Positions 53,961 through 63,125 of a DNA stretch of 64,000 bases are shown here, one piece after another. Within the stretch, counting starts at the first letter, position 1, and each line of letters opens with the position of its first letter. The notes beneath the pieces are model-generated. The model did not search any database and had not been told where the DNA came from. It saw only the letters and a list, made by a program, of their open reading frames with translations. The stretch is from the NCBI RefSeq assembly GCF_014926405.1, contig NZ_JACXXJ020000005.1, forward strand, positions 2,733,001 to 2,797,000, in the 5' to 3' direction. Source of the stretch: Agrobacterium vitis. Lineage in GTDB: Bacteria; Pseudomonadota; Alphaproteobacteria; Rhizobiales; Rhizobiaceae. Both the position numbers and the translations under genes were made by a program.

Positions 53961-55241
53961 TCAACGGATCAGGATTGCCCTGAAATCATTGACATTGGTG
54001 CCAGTCGGACCGGTTTCAAACAGGTCGCCCAGCGCTTCAAAGGCGCTGTAGCTGTCATGGGCATCCAGCAGGGCCGCGCCATCCATACCCTCTTGTTTTA
54101 ACCTGACAATGCTGGTGCCATTGGCAAAGGCACCAGCATTATTTTCCGTGCCATCAATGCCGTCGGTGTCGGCGGCAAGCACCTCGATATCGTGGCCAGC
54201 AATGCCCAGCGCCATGGCCAGCGCGAAAGCGCTGTTGCGCCCACCGCGTCCTGTGGCCTGCGTTCCTTGGTTTTTGATGGTGACTGTGGTTTCTCCACCG
54301 GACAGCAAGACGATTGGCTTGGGAAATGGCCGGTCCTTGGCAGCGATTTCACGGGCCAGCGCGGCATGAACGCTAGCCACATCGCGCGCCTCCCCCTCGA
54401 TACTGTCGGACAGGATCGCAGCGCGCACGCCAGCCGCTTCAGCGGCAAGCGCAGCTGCCTCCAAGGAGACGCTGGCTGACGCGATGACATGATGCCTGTT
54501 TCGCGCAAAGGCTGGATCATGTGGATGAGGCGCATCGGCGGCTGGAGAATTCATGTGATCCAATGCCGTCTGCGGCAGGCGCAAACCATAGGCGCGAACA
54601 ATCTCTAGCGCCTGATGACGGGTCGAGACATCCGGCACGGTTGGGCCGGAAGCAACATGCGCCGCATTGTCGCCGGGAATATCGGAAACGATCAGGCTGA
54701 CGACCGGCGCCTTGGTCAAGGCCGCCAACCTCCCACCCTTGATCGTCGACAGGTGTTTGCGCACCACGTTCATCGCACTGATCGGCGCACCGCAGGCCAG
54801 CAATTGCCTGTTTAGGTCGATCTCGTCTTCCAGCGTCATCCCGGCGGGTGGGGCGGGCAGCAGTGCCGAACCGCCGCCGCAGATCAGGGCAATCACCAGA
54901 TCATCAGGGCCAAGCGAGGCAATGGCTTGTTTCAGCCGCTCAGCTGCGGCAAGGCCATTGGCATCAGGCACCGGATGCGCCGCTTCGAGCAGTTCAAGTT
55001 TGGCGAGCGGGCAACCATAACCGTATCGGGTGACGACGACGCCTTCCAGCGGGCCGTCCCACAGCGTCTCCAGGGCGGCAGCCATCTGGGCGGCGCCTTT
55101 GCCGGCACCGACCACCACAGTGCGGCCTTTCGGCCTTGCAGGCAAATGGGTTCGGATACCGTTCAGCGGATCGGCCGCGGCAACGGCGGCAGCAAACAGT
55201 GAGGCCAGAAAGGAACGGGGGGCAAGCGTCAGAGGAGCCAT
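53961..55241 (-). CDS. Glycerate 2-kinase (MOFRL family)
   Basis: A 426-residue protein with the GckA/TtuD layout: N-terminal Rossmann-like domain (VVVGAGKGAAQMAAALE, AAHPVPDANG, ICGGGSALL) and C-terminal MOFRL domain (LLSGGETTVTIKNQGTGATGR-like, then AADTDGIDGTENNAGAF). Such proteins were long called hydroxypyruvate reductase TtuD but are glycerate 2-kinases, yielding 2-phosphoglycerate. It ends a leftward run 8 bases after the DsbA-like gene. Confidence 0.85.
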   Translation of the reverse strand: MAPLTLAPRSFLASLFAAAVAAADPLNGIRTHLPARPKGRTVVVGAGKGAAQMAAALETLWDGPLEGVVVTRYGYGCPLAKLELLEAAHPVPDANGLAAAERLKQAIASLGPDDLVIALICGGGSALLPAPPAGMTLEDEIDLNRQLLACGAPISAMNVVRKHLSTIKGGRLAALTKAPVVSLIVSDIPGDNAAHVASGPTVPDVSTRHQALEIVRAYGLRLPQTALDHMNSPAADAPHPHDPAFARNRHHVIASASVSLEAAALAAEAAGVRAAILSDSIEGEARDVASVHAALAREIAAKDRPFPKPIVLLSGGETTVTIKNQGTQATGRGGRNSAFALAMALGIAGHDIEVLAADTDGIDGTENNAGAFANGTSIVRLKQEGMDGAALLDAHDSYSAFEALGDLFETGPTGTNVNDFRAILIR

Positions 55242-55249
55242 CACCAAAC

Positions 55250-55846
55250 TTATGCAGCCCTCGCCTTGGCAATTGCCTCCTTCAGGGCTTTTTCATCCAG
55301 CGCGCCAGGATAGAGTGTCGTTCCGATCACGAAGGATGGCGTGCCGCGAAAATTCAGCGCTTGTGCCTGGAGCCAATTGCGGTCAAGCAGGCGGGAAATC
55401 TTGTCGCTGTTCTTGTTGGCGGCAGCCTTGACGGCGGTCATGTTGACACCAACGCTTTCAAGCGCCTGGGAAACGCTATCGGGCGTCAATCCGCCCTTCG
55501 TATCCAGCAGGGCATCTTGTGCCGCTTTGTACTGGCCAAGGTCGGGAATAGAAAGAACAGCTTGGGCCGCGACGACCGAGGCCGGACCAAAGACCGGCCA
55601 ATCCTTCATCACCAGCCGCACATGGCCGTCGTCCTTCACCACTTTGCTGACAATAGGGTGATAGGTTTTGCAGTAGCCGCATTGATAATCGAAGAATTCG
55701 GCAATGGTGACATCGCCCTTTGGATTGCCCAGCACGGGAATATCCTTATCGAAGAAAATCTCCTGCGGACCGAGCTCCTTGGCCCTCAGCACACCGGGCG
55801 TAGCAAGGCAAGCGGCAGCAGCAACCAGTGTCCGGCGTTTGATCAT
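55250..55846 (-). CDS. DsbA family periplasmic thiol:disulfide protein
   Basis: A 198-residue secreted thioredoxin-fold protein. A signal peptide with KRR then a hydrophobic core is cut near residue 21 (LRA). The active site is CGYC in FDYQCGYCKTYHP, with the cis-Pro loop FRGTPSFVIG. It resembles BdbD/ScsC-like DsbA relatives that oxidise or isomerise envelope protein disulfides. The start at 55846 is favoured over 55879 because it gives a clean signal peptide. Confidence 0.85.
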   Translation of the reverse strand: MIKRRTLVAAAACLATPGVLRAKELGPQEIFFDKDIPVLGNPKGDVTIAEFFDYQCGYCKTYHPIVSKVVKDDGHVRLVMKDWPVFGPASVVAAQAVLSIPDLGQYKAAQDALLDTKGGLTPDSVSQALESVGVNMTAVKAAANKNSDKISRLLDRNWLQAQALNFRGTPSFVIGTTLYPGALDEKALKEAIAKARAA

Positions 55847-55978
55847 GATGGAATCCCCATTGTGAGTGCAAACTATCATGGGTGTTGCAAGTCGGAATAA
55901 AAATTTTCGTGTCCGGTTAAGGGCGATCGGTCAAGAGTTGAACAACGCACGCAGGTGCGCGGCAATCCAAAACCGGTT

Positions 55979-56575
55979 TTATAGCGGTGCCACGTCCAGA
56001 TAGCGTTCCAGGAATTCCGACAGCAGGGTTGTCGGCACCAGCATGACCACGGTGATGGTCGAAACCAGCAGGGTCTGGCCATCCAGGACCGCCGATGTCA
56101 GCCGGAACACGCCACCAACCAGGCCAAGCAGGAGCAATAGCCAGAGCAAGATCACCACCTGCCCTAACCCGGGCATCAGGACGGATATGGCGATCAGCAG
56201 TGCATTGGCATAGGCAATCGGCAGCGCCAGCCAGTTGGATGTCACCACCAGGGCGTTGAAGCGGTCGTCAATCGAGAAGAAACGGCAGATGAAACCAACC
56301 AAAATCAGCGGCAGCATCCAGCTGGCCAGATCGATCATTGTCATGCGCAGGAAAAACAGGGTCCGCATTTGCTGATAGACCGGAATATCCTCCAGCAAGG
56401 CCTGATACCAGAACACCCAGGAAAACATCATAGCTGGCAAGGACCAGGCGATGGACCAGAAGGAGCGGCTGACGCCCCGGTCTGACAGGTCGAGATAGCT
56501 GAACCCCTGGCGGTCGCCCTTTAGCAACAGCCAGATCCCGGTCAGGTAGATTTCGACCTCTTTAAACCCCGGCAT
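55979..56575 (-). CDS. Polytopic membrane protein (YIP1-like), unknown function
   Basis: A 198-residue protein with four to five hydrophobic segments (about 37-58, 78-97, 118-135, 140-162, 168-185) and a cytoplasmic N-terminus starting [20 protein letters not shown]. It resembles Yip1-domain proteins found downstream of dapE in rhizobia. The start overlaps the dapE stop by 14 bases; a GTG at 56602 is an alternative. No catalytic motif is visible. Confidence 0.7.
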   Translation of the reverse strand: MPGFKEVEIYLTGIWLLLKGDRQGFSYLDLSDRGVSRSFWSIAWSLPAMMFSWVFWYQALLEDIPVYQQMRTLFFLRMTMIDLASWMLPLILVGFICRFFSIDDRFNALVVTSNWLALPIAYANALLIAISVLMPGLGQVVILLWLLLLLGLVGGVFRLTSAVLDGQTLLVSTITVVMLVPTTLLSEFLERYLDVAPL

Positions 56576-57776
56576 TGGCAAACCAACTGCTGATGAATTC
56601 ACCGTAAATGCCGGTCAGCGCTTCCAGGTCAGGCACGGCGACCCGCTCATCAACCATATGCATGGTCTGGCCGACCAGGCCGAATTCCACCACAGGGCAG
56701 TAATCCTTGATGAAGCGGGCGTCGGACGTGCCACCTGTTGTCGATAGGGCTGGCGTTTTGCCGGTCATCTTTTCGATGGCAGCACTCAAGGAGGAGATCA
56801 GCGCGTTGTTGCGGGTCAGGAACACTTGGCTTGGCCGGTCGGCCCAGACCAGCTCATAGGCAATCGGCGAGCGGCCCGGTCGCAGCAGGGGATCGGCGCT
56901 GGACGCATCCAGGCGGGCAATGATTTCGGCCCTGAGCGTCTCGGCGGTCCAGGTATCGTTAAAGCGGATATTGAATTTGGCGCTGGCACGGGCCGGAATC
57001 ACATTGGTGGCGGAATTGCCGACATCAATCGTCGTGACTTCCAGATTGGAAGGCTGGAAATTTTCCGTTCCCGCATCGAAGGCCGGATGCATCAGCGCTT
57101 CCGCAAGCTTGATCACGCCCCGTACCGGATTGTCGGCCAGATGCGGATAGGCGGCATGACCCTGGACGCCCTTGACGATGATCTCGCCTGACAGCGAGCC
57201 GCGCCGGCCGATCTTGATCATGTCGCCAAGCTGATCGGGATTGGTCGGTTCACCCACCAGGCAGGCATCCCAGCGCTCGCCTTTGGCGGCGGCCCATTCC
57301 AGCAATTTGGTGGTGCCGTTGATCGAGGGGCCTTCCTCATCACCGGTTATCAGGAAGGAAATAGACCCCTTCGGCGCGCCTTGGTTCTCGATATGGCGGG
57401 CAATGGCTGCGACAAAGCAGGCGATGCCACCTTTCATATCGACCGCACCACGCCCGTAAAGTTCGCCTCCAGCGATCTCGGCGGAAAACGGCGGATAGGT
57501 CCAGTCCGCCTCATTGCCTACAGGCACCACATCTGTATGCCCGGCAAACATCAGATGCGGCCCCTCCGTGCCCAGCCGGGCATAGAAGTTCTCGACATCC
57601 GGCGTGCCCTCTTCGCGCGCCACCATCCGTTCCACGGTAAAGCCCAACGGCTCCAGCATGGCGGCCAGCGCCGACAGCGCCCCGCCCTCGGCAGGCGTCA
57701 CGGAGGGGCAGCGGATCAGGGTCTGAAGATTGTCGACGGGATCGGTGGCGGATGAATTGGCAGGATGTTTTGACAT
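56562..57776 (-). CDS. dapE: Succinyl-diaminopimelate desuccinylase
   Basis: A 404-residue M20 metallopeptidase-family enzyme releasing succinate from N-succinyl-LL-diaminopimelate (lysine and peptidoglycan). Zinc-site motifs [19 protein letters not shown], the catalytic Glu pair in [16 protein letters not shown], and C-terminal TMHMVDE are present, with the lid domain between. It follows dapD by 84 bases. Confidence 0.93.
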   Translation of the reverse strand: MSKHPANSSATDPVDNLQTLIRCPSVTPAEGGALSALAAMLEPLGFTVERMVAREEGTPDVENFYARLGTEGPHLMFAGHTDVVPVGNEADWTYPPFSAEIAGGELYGRGAVDMKGGIACFVAAIARHIENQGAPKGSISFLITGDEEGPSINGTTKLLEWAAAKGERWDACLVGEPTNPDQLGDMIKIGRRGSLSGEIIVKGVQGHAAYPHLADNPVRGVIKLAEALMHPAFDAGTENFQPSNLEVTTIDVGNSATNVIPARASAKFNIRFNDTWTAETLRAEIIARLDASSADPLLRPGRSPIAYELVWADRPSQVFLTRNNALISSLSAAIEKMTGKTPALSTTGGTSDARFIKDYCPVVEFGLVGQTMHMVDERVAVPDLEALTGIYGEFISSWFANAGV

Positions 57777-57860
57777 ATCGATCTTGAGAACGAGGCAATG
57801 GAAGAGGGGCAGGAGCCGGCCAAGGATCGCCGTGTTCCTGCCCGGAGAGTCAGCCGAAAA

Positions 57861-58718
57861 TCAGTCGCGCAGCAGCTCGTTGATACCGGTCTTGGAGCGG
57901 GTCTGGGCATCGACGCGCTTGACGATCACGGCGCAATAGAGGCTGGGCGCCGGCAAGCCGTTCGGCATGGTGTTGGGCGATGGCATGGAGCCTGCGACAA
58001 CCACGGAATAAGGCGGCACTTCACCATACATTACCTCGCCGGTGGCGCGGTCGATGATCTTGGTGGACTTGCCGATATAGACGCCCATGCCGAGCACGGC
58101 GCCTTCACGAATGATGCAGCCTTCCACGACTTCAGAGCGCGCACCGATGAAGCAATTGTCCTCGATAATGGTCGGCCCGGCCTGCATCGGCTCCAGCACG
58201 CCGCCAATGCCGACGCCGCCCGACAGATGCACATGGCGACCGATCTGGGCGCAGGACCCTACCGTCGCCCAGGTATCGACCATGGTTCCCTCGCCGACAT
58301 AAGCGCCGAGATTGACAAAGGACGGCATCAGGATGGCATTGGGAGCAATGAAGGCCGAGTGACGCACCACCGCATTGGGCACGGCGCGGAAACCGGCGGC
58401 GCGGAACTGGTTTTCACCCCATCCTTCGAATTTGGACGGCACCTTGTCCCACCAGGTCGAAGCCCCCGGCCCGCCCTTGACGACCTCCATGTCATTGAGA
58501 CGGAAGGAGAGCAGCACAGCCTTTTTCAGCCATTGATGCACGGTCCATTGGCCATCCTCTCCACGGGTGGCAACCCGCACCTTGCCCTGGTCGAGCAGGG
58601 CAAGCGATTGCTCGACAGCATCGCGCACTTCGCCCTTGGTCGACAGGGTAATGGTGTCGCGATTGTCGAAAGCGGTATCGATGACGGTCTGTAACGAGGA
58701 GAGGTCCATAGCGCTCAT
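57861..58718 (-). CDS. dapD: Tetrahydrodipicolinate N-succinyltransferase
   Basis: A 285-residue DapD. The middle and C-terminus form a left-handed beta-helix of hexapeptide repeats ([49 protein letters not shown]). It uses succinyl-CoA to open the diaminopimelate branch and precedes dapE, catalysing the step two before it. Confidence 0.95.
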   Translation of the reverse strand: MSAMDLSSLQTVIDTAFDNRDTITLSTKGEVRDAVEQSLALLDQGKVRVATRGEDGQWTVHQWLKKAVLLSFRLNDMEVVKGGPGASTWWDKVPSKFEGWGENQFRAAGFRAVPNAVVRHSAFIAPNAILMPSFVNLGAYVGEGTMVDTWATVGSCAQIGRHVHLSGGVGIGGVLEPMQAGPTIIEDNCFIGARSEVVEGCIIREGAVLGMGVYIGKSTKIIDRATGEVMYGEVPPYSVVVAGSMPSPNTMPNGLPAPSLYCAVIVKRVDAQTRSKTGINELLRD

Positions 58719-58984
58719 GAGGATTCCTTAAACTTCATTGGCTAACGTCAAGTCCCGATGCCATCGGTCCTGCGTTGATAAACTGGTGATTTCCTCTAAC
58801 GCATTGGCTTGCCCTTGGGAACCATTCAGCGTCCTTTCGCGCGCATGTTTTCCAAGGCGGTGCCGCAGCTTTGATCACCACATAGATGCGAGAAGTCCGT
58901 CGGCAGAAAGCGGCGCCGCCGTCATAAATCCCACTCGATTGACGGGATCATTCAGCAGTGCGGCAAGAGATGAAAGGTTCGAAG

Positions 58985-59863
58985 ATGGCGAAGATGCGCA
59001 ATGGAAAACGGCGAAAGACGGATGGCAGCTGGGCGCCGCTGAAGGATAACCAGACGGACCGGCAGAATGCCCGGATCGTGCCGCAGACGCCCCAGACCTT
59101 GTCGCCATCCTATCGTCTGGCCTATGCCGATGAAGATTTTCTGTGCCGGGAAGAATTGCGCCCGGTGCGTCTGCAACTGGAATTGCTGAAAACCGAAATG
59201 GTGCTTTCCGAACGGGGCATCAAATCCACCGTGGTGATGTTTGGCGGCGCGCGCATTCCGGCACCCGGCCAATCCGCCTGGGCGGCGCGCAACGACATAC
59301 AGCGGCGCAATCTCGAAGCCGCATCGGTATTTTATGACGAGGCCCGCGCCTTTGCCCGGCAATGCAGCCAATACGCGGCACGGTTTGACTATCAGGAATA
59401 TGTGATCGTCACCGGCGGTGGGCCAGGTGTGATGGAAGCCGGAAATCGCGGCGCCGCCGACGTCGGTGCGCCATCGATCGGCTTGAACATCGTGCTGCCG
59501 CATGAACAGGCGCCCAATGCGTTCGTGACGCCGGACCTGTCCTTCAACTTCCACTATTTTGCCATCCGCAAGATGCATTTCCTGATGCGGGCCAAGGCAA
59601 TCGTCGTCTTTCCCGGCGGTTTCGGCACGCTGGACGAAATGTTCGAGGCGGTGACGCTGATCCAGACCAAGCGTATGGCGCCAATCCCGCTCATCCTGTT
59701 CGGTCGGGAATTCTGGCACAGGATCATTGATTTCGACAGCCTGGCGGAGTTCGGAACCATTGCACCCGACGATGTCAAGCTGTTGAGCTTTGTCGAAACC
59801 GCTGACGAGGCCTGGGATATCATCGCCCGGCGGTATGAAATCGAAACGGCTGAAACCGCGTGA
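58985..59863 (+). CDS. LOG family protein (LONELY GUY-type)
   Basis: A 292-residue Rossmann-like protein with the LOG signature: GGGPGVMEAGNRGA at about 144-157 and PGGFGTLDEMFE at about 207-218. LOG proteins split nucleoside monophosphates to free base and ribose phosphate (cytokinin activation in plants); many bacterial members are purine nucleotide monophosphate nucleosidases. The first 85 residues are basic and probably a variable extension. The ATG at 58985 has AAAGG eight bases upstream; ATG 58970 or GTG 58958 are alternatives. Confidence 0.85.
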   Translation: MAKMRNGKRRKTDGSWAPLKDNQTDRQNARIVPQTPQTLSPSYRLAYADEDFLCREELRPVRLQLELLKTEMVLSERGIKSTVVMFGGARIPAPGQSAWAARNDIQRRNLEAASVFYDEARAFARQCSQYAARFDYQEYVIVTGGGPGVMEAGNRGAADVGAPSIGLNIVLPHEQAPNAFVTPDLSFNFHYFAIRKMHFLMRAKAIVVFPGGFGTLDEMFEAVTLIQTKRMAPIPLILFGREFWHRIIDFDSLAEFGTIAPDDVKLLSFVETADEAWDIIARRYEIETAETA

Positions 59864-59894
59864 TCGTATGGGACGACCTATACGGAAAAAAGGA

Positions 59895-59926
59895 AAAACC
59901 TGCCGTGCGGGCACACGGCAGGTTTT
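59895..59926 (+). terminator. Terminator of the LOG gene
   Basis: AAAACCTGCCGTG / CACGGCAGGTTTT, 13 paired bases around a 6-base loop. The T-run is part of the stem end. Confidence 0.85.
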
Positions 59927-60006
59927 CCGGGAATCGCCATCGGAATGAGCGACGGCGATCAAGCGTGGCGCGCTGGTAAAGGAATGGGCCTTTCCTTTGC
60001 TCCTCT

Positions 60007-60070
60007 GACAGCGCCGTGCGGCATATATGGCACGCGACGCTGTAACGCCTTATATCTGCTGCATAATCTT
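60007..60070 (+). repeat. Dispersed intergenic repeat (copy E)
   Basis: GACAGCGCCGTGCG then CACGCGACGCTGT form an imperfect hairpin, followed by AACGCCTTATATCTGCTGCA. It relates to copies C (GCGCTGTAAC arms) and D, and its end (CTGCATAAT) leads into the A/B-type sequence. It lies just downstream of flgE. Confidence 0.55.
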
Positions 60071-60113
60071 TCCATGCGTTCAGAGAGATGACAGCCGATA
60101 GATCTGCGATCCG

Positions 60114-61349
60114 TTACCGGACCATGTTGATGACGGTGTCGAGCATGTCGGCTGCCGTCTGGAACACCTTGGAGTTAGCGCTATAGGCGCGCTGAGCGGC
60201 GATCATGTCCGACAGTTCAGACGCAAGGTCGACGTTTGAACTTTCCAGCGTGCTGGATTCGATGGTGCCGAAGCTGCCTGTGCCAGCAAAGCCGACGACG
60301 ACGGTACCGGAATCGGCATCCACCTTATAGGCAGTGCCGCCAACCTCCTCAAGGTTGTCAGGGCTGGCAACGGTGGCAAGCGCAATCTTGTAGGTATCTG
60401 TTGTGGTTCCGTCGGAAGATACGGTGCTGATAACGCCATCACTGCCGATCGTGTAGTCGGACGAGCTGCTGGCAGCACTGCCGTTTGCGCTACCCTCTAT
60501 GCTGGTGGAGGTGGCCGTCTGGGTGATATCCGAAAAATCCAGATCAATCGTAAGGCCTGTCTCGGAATCGGTGAAGGACAGGGTGCTCGTGCTGCCGTCT
60601 TCCAACTCCCCTGCGCTATCGAAGGTCAATGTTGTCGAGCCTAGTTCACCATTGTCATAGGGGAAGCTGGTTCCGTCATCATCGTCATTAGCCTCATCGT
60701 TGCGGTAGATCGAAACTTCCCACTCATCGTCATCGGTCTTGGTAAAATAAATGTCGTATTGGGTGGAGGCACCTTGTTCGTCATACGTGACGATCGAAGA
60801 CTTCGCCGTGTAGGTAGCATCCGCCGAGTTCGAAGACGGTGTATCCCCAGAAACGACTTCTTTATCGCTTTCCAGGTTCCCGCTGACTTCGCCGGAGGTC
60901 GTGGCCGACGCCGTGACCTCGCTGGTGTCGATTTTCACCGGTTCAAGACCGTCGAAACCATTGATGACAGAAGCCGGTTCGCCGTTGTCGTAGGAGTAGC
61001 CCAGCAGCGTATAGCCAGATGAGTTCACAAGGTAACCATCCTCGTCAATCTCGAAGTCGCCCTGACGGGTCAGGAAAACATCACCCTCATCATCCTGCAC
61101 AACGAAATATCCGTCACCGTCGATCGCCAGATCCGTCTCCGACGAGGTCGACTCGAGATCACCCGACTGGGACACTGTTTGGGTGGTCGTCGAAGTCGTT
61201 CCGCCATTCACCAAACTGGAAAACGCAGTCTCCGTGCCTTTGTAGCCGGTCGTGCTCGTATTGGAAATATTATCCCCGATGGAGGTGAGTTTATTGGACT
61301 GCGCCGTCAGCCCCGATACCGATGAGTTCATTGCAGATGCAAGAGACAT
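60114..61349 (-). CDS. flgE: Flagellar hook protein FlgE (isolated, acidic)
   Basis: A 411-residue hook subunit. The N-terminal rod-hook motif (SSVSGLTAQSNKLTSIGDNI and NTSTTGYKG) and the C-terminal coiled segment (SSNVDLASELSDMIAAQRAYSANSKVFQTAADML) polymerise in the axial structure, while the middle forms the surface domains. The middle is extremely rich in Ser, Thr, Asp and Glu and almost free of Arg. No other flagellar gene is near, unlike flgE in the rhizobial fla cluster, so this may be a second copy or a relocated gene. Confidence 0.88.
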   Translation of the reverse strand: MSLASAMNSSVSGLTAQSNKLTSIGDNISNTSTTGYKGTETAFSSLVNGGTTSTTTQTVSQSGDLESTSSETDLAIDGDGYFVVQDDEGDVFLTRQGDFEIDEDGYLVNSSGYTLLGYSYDNGEPASVINGFDGLEPVKIDTSEVTASATTSGEVSGNLESDKEVVSGDTPSSNSADATYTAKSSIVTYDEQGASTQYDIYFTKTDDDEWEVSIYRNDEANDDDDGTSFPYDNGELGSTTLTFDSAGELEDGSTSTLSFTDSETGLTIDLDFSDITQTATSTSIEGSANGSAASSSSDYTIGSDGVISTVSSDGTTTDTYKIALATVASPDNLEEVGGTAYKVDADSGTVVVGFAGTGSFGTIESSTLESSNVDLASELSDMIAAQRAYSANSKVFQTAADMLDTVINMVR

Positions 61350-61800
61350 ATAACGGTCTTTCTGTATAATTGTTGTCGTAGAGAATTGATGTCTATAAAA
61401 ACTTGTGTGAGGCTTACGGCTTTTCTATTCATTTGATTTTATTTCCATATTTTAAATCCAGCCGCAGATTCACCTGGGTTGAAACGACCTTGGAGAATGC
61501 TTGGCCATGCAGCTGCACGCCCTGCGAATCGAGGAAATGAAATGGAGACGGCAAGATGGGCGATGGCTGGCAGCCCTGCCCTCCCTTGGGGACATCTGAA
61601 ACAGGCGAAACCGCTGGCGTTAACGGGCGCGATAACGGCTTTTCGGTCTCTTCAACGCAGGCCTGACAACTCCAGCAATTTTGATTTTCGAAATATTTGA
61701 TAGAATTCCTGGCGATGTCCTTGCCGAAAAACTGGTGGCACTACAGAATTTGTTCACGATTTGATCTAGCCTTCATCAACAAACCTGCTAGATTGCGCCT
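61350..61800. other. flgE-rmuC intergenic region
   Basis: 451 bases. The first 100 are AT-rich and should contain the flgE promoter. A 73-codon open frame at 61479-61700 lacks a ribosome site and reads as a chance frame. I see no hairpin or named operator. Confidence 0.4.
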
Positions 61801-63039
61801 ATGAACCAAATGCTTTCCGCCCTCAGCAGACCCGCACTGGCCTATGGTGAAAACCAGTTCAGCTTCGGCGCCGTGGCGCTGATCCTGGCCGTGATCGTGC
61901 TCGCTGCTCTCTGGCTGCGGCTCTGTTTAAAACTTCGACAAAAGGAAGATTTCGACCTCGGAGCCGCGATTGCCGCCGAGCGGCAGGCAAGCGAGGATCG
62001 ACGTCTCGAGGCCTTGATGCAGGCGCAAGCCGAAATGCAGGGCCGGCTTGCCACCATGGCGGACCTGTTCGGCGCCCGGCAATCGGAGTTCAACCGCAGT
62101 ATCAACGAGCGGCTGGACGGCATGACTCATCGCTTGGGAAACACGATTACCGAACAGACGAAATCCACCCATGACAATCTGCGTATCCTGCAGGAACGGC
62201 TGGCGGTTATCGATGCCGCGCAGAACAACATCCAGTCCCTGGCAAAGGATGTGGTCGGGTTGCAGGCCATTCTGTCCAACAAGCAGACGCGCGGCGCCTT
62301 CGGTCAGGCACGGATGGAAACCATTATAGCCGATGGCCTGCCGATGGGCGCCTACGCCTTCCAGGACACGCTCTCCAACGGATCAAGGCCCGATTGCACC
62401 ATCCGGATGCCGAACGGTCAGCCGCCGCTGGTGATCGACGCCAAATTTCCACTCGAAGCCTGGAACGCCATCCGCGACGGGACGACGCCGGAACAGAAAA
62501 AACTCGCTGGCCAGCAGTTTCGGCGCGATATGGAGGTGCATCTCAAGGATATTGCCGAGAAATACCTGATGCACGGTGAGACACAGGACACCGCCTTCCT
62601 GTTTGTCCCATCCGAATCGATCTTTGCGGAGATCCACGAGAATTTCGAAGGCATTGTCCAGCGCGCCCATAAGCTGCGGGTGGTGATCGTTTCGCCCTCC
62701 CTGCTGATGCTGTCGATCCAGGTCATCCAGGCCGTGCTGAAGGATCAGCGGATGCGCGAACAGGCTCACCTGATCCAGGGCGAGGTCATCCATCTGATGG
62801 AGGATCTCGGGCGGCTCGACGAACGGACCCGCAAGCTGCAAAGCCATTTCCTGGCCGCCCAGAAAGATGTCGAGATGATCCTGACCTCGACCGACAAGCT
62901 CAATCGGCGCAGTGCCAGAATAGAGGCGATGGATTTTGCCAGCGCGCCGGACCCGACGGCAAAGCCAGCACCACAAACAGATGCTAGCGTCGAGAGCCGG
63001 ACCGGTCTTCTCAAGCTGCGCCTTGTTGACGAAGACTGA
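61801..63039 (+). CDS. rmuC: DNA recombination protein RmuC homologue
   Basis: A 412-residue protein with an N-terminal membrane anchor (about 22-42), a long coiled-coil (50-160), and the RmuC nuclease-like domain: GQARMETIIADGLP, CTIRMPNGQPPLVIDAKFPLE (the PD-ExK-like core), FVPSESIFAEIHENF. RmuC limits DNA inversion events in E. coli. The C-terminal tail is Pro/Ala-rich. It is 86 bases before the ribokinase gene on the same strand. Confidence 0.9.
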   Translation: MNQMLSALSRPALAYGENQFSFGAVALILAVIVLAALWLRLCLKLRQKEDFDLGAAIAAERQASEDRRLEALMQAQAEMQGRLATMADLFGARQSEFNRSINERLDGMTHRLGNTITEQTKSTHDNLRILQERLAVIDAAQNNIQSLAKDVVGLQAILSNKQTRGAFGQARMETIIADGLPMGAYAFQDTLSNGSRPDCTIRMPNGQPPLVIDAKFPLEAWNAIRDGTTPEQKKLAGQQFRRDMEVHLKDIAEKYLMHGETQDTAFLFVPSESIFAEIHENFEGIVQRAHKLRVVIVSPSLLMLSIQVIQAVLKDQRMREQAHLIQGEVIHLMEDLGRLDERTRKLQSHFLAAQKDVEMILTSTDKLNRRSARIEAMDFASAPDPTAKPAPQTDASVESRTGLLKLRLVDED

Positions 63040-63125
63040 TCCCTGCCGCAAAACAGAGCCCGAATCAGTCGGACCGGTTTCTTTCAGGCCCGCATCGTTC
63101 AAGCAGCATCGTCAGGAGTGCGCCC

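Noticed and set aside
61479..61700. 73-codon frame between flgE and rmuC
   Set aside because: No ribosome site, no recognisable features, ordinary for chance in GC-rich DNA.
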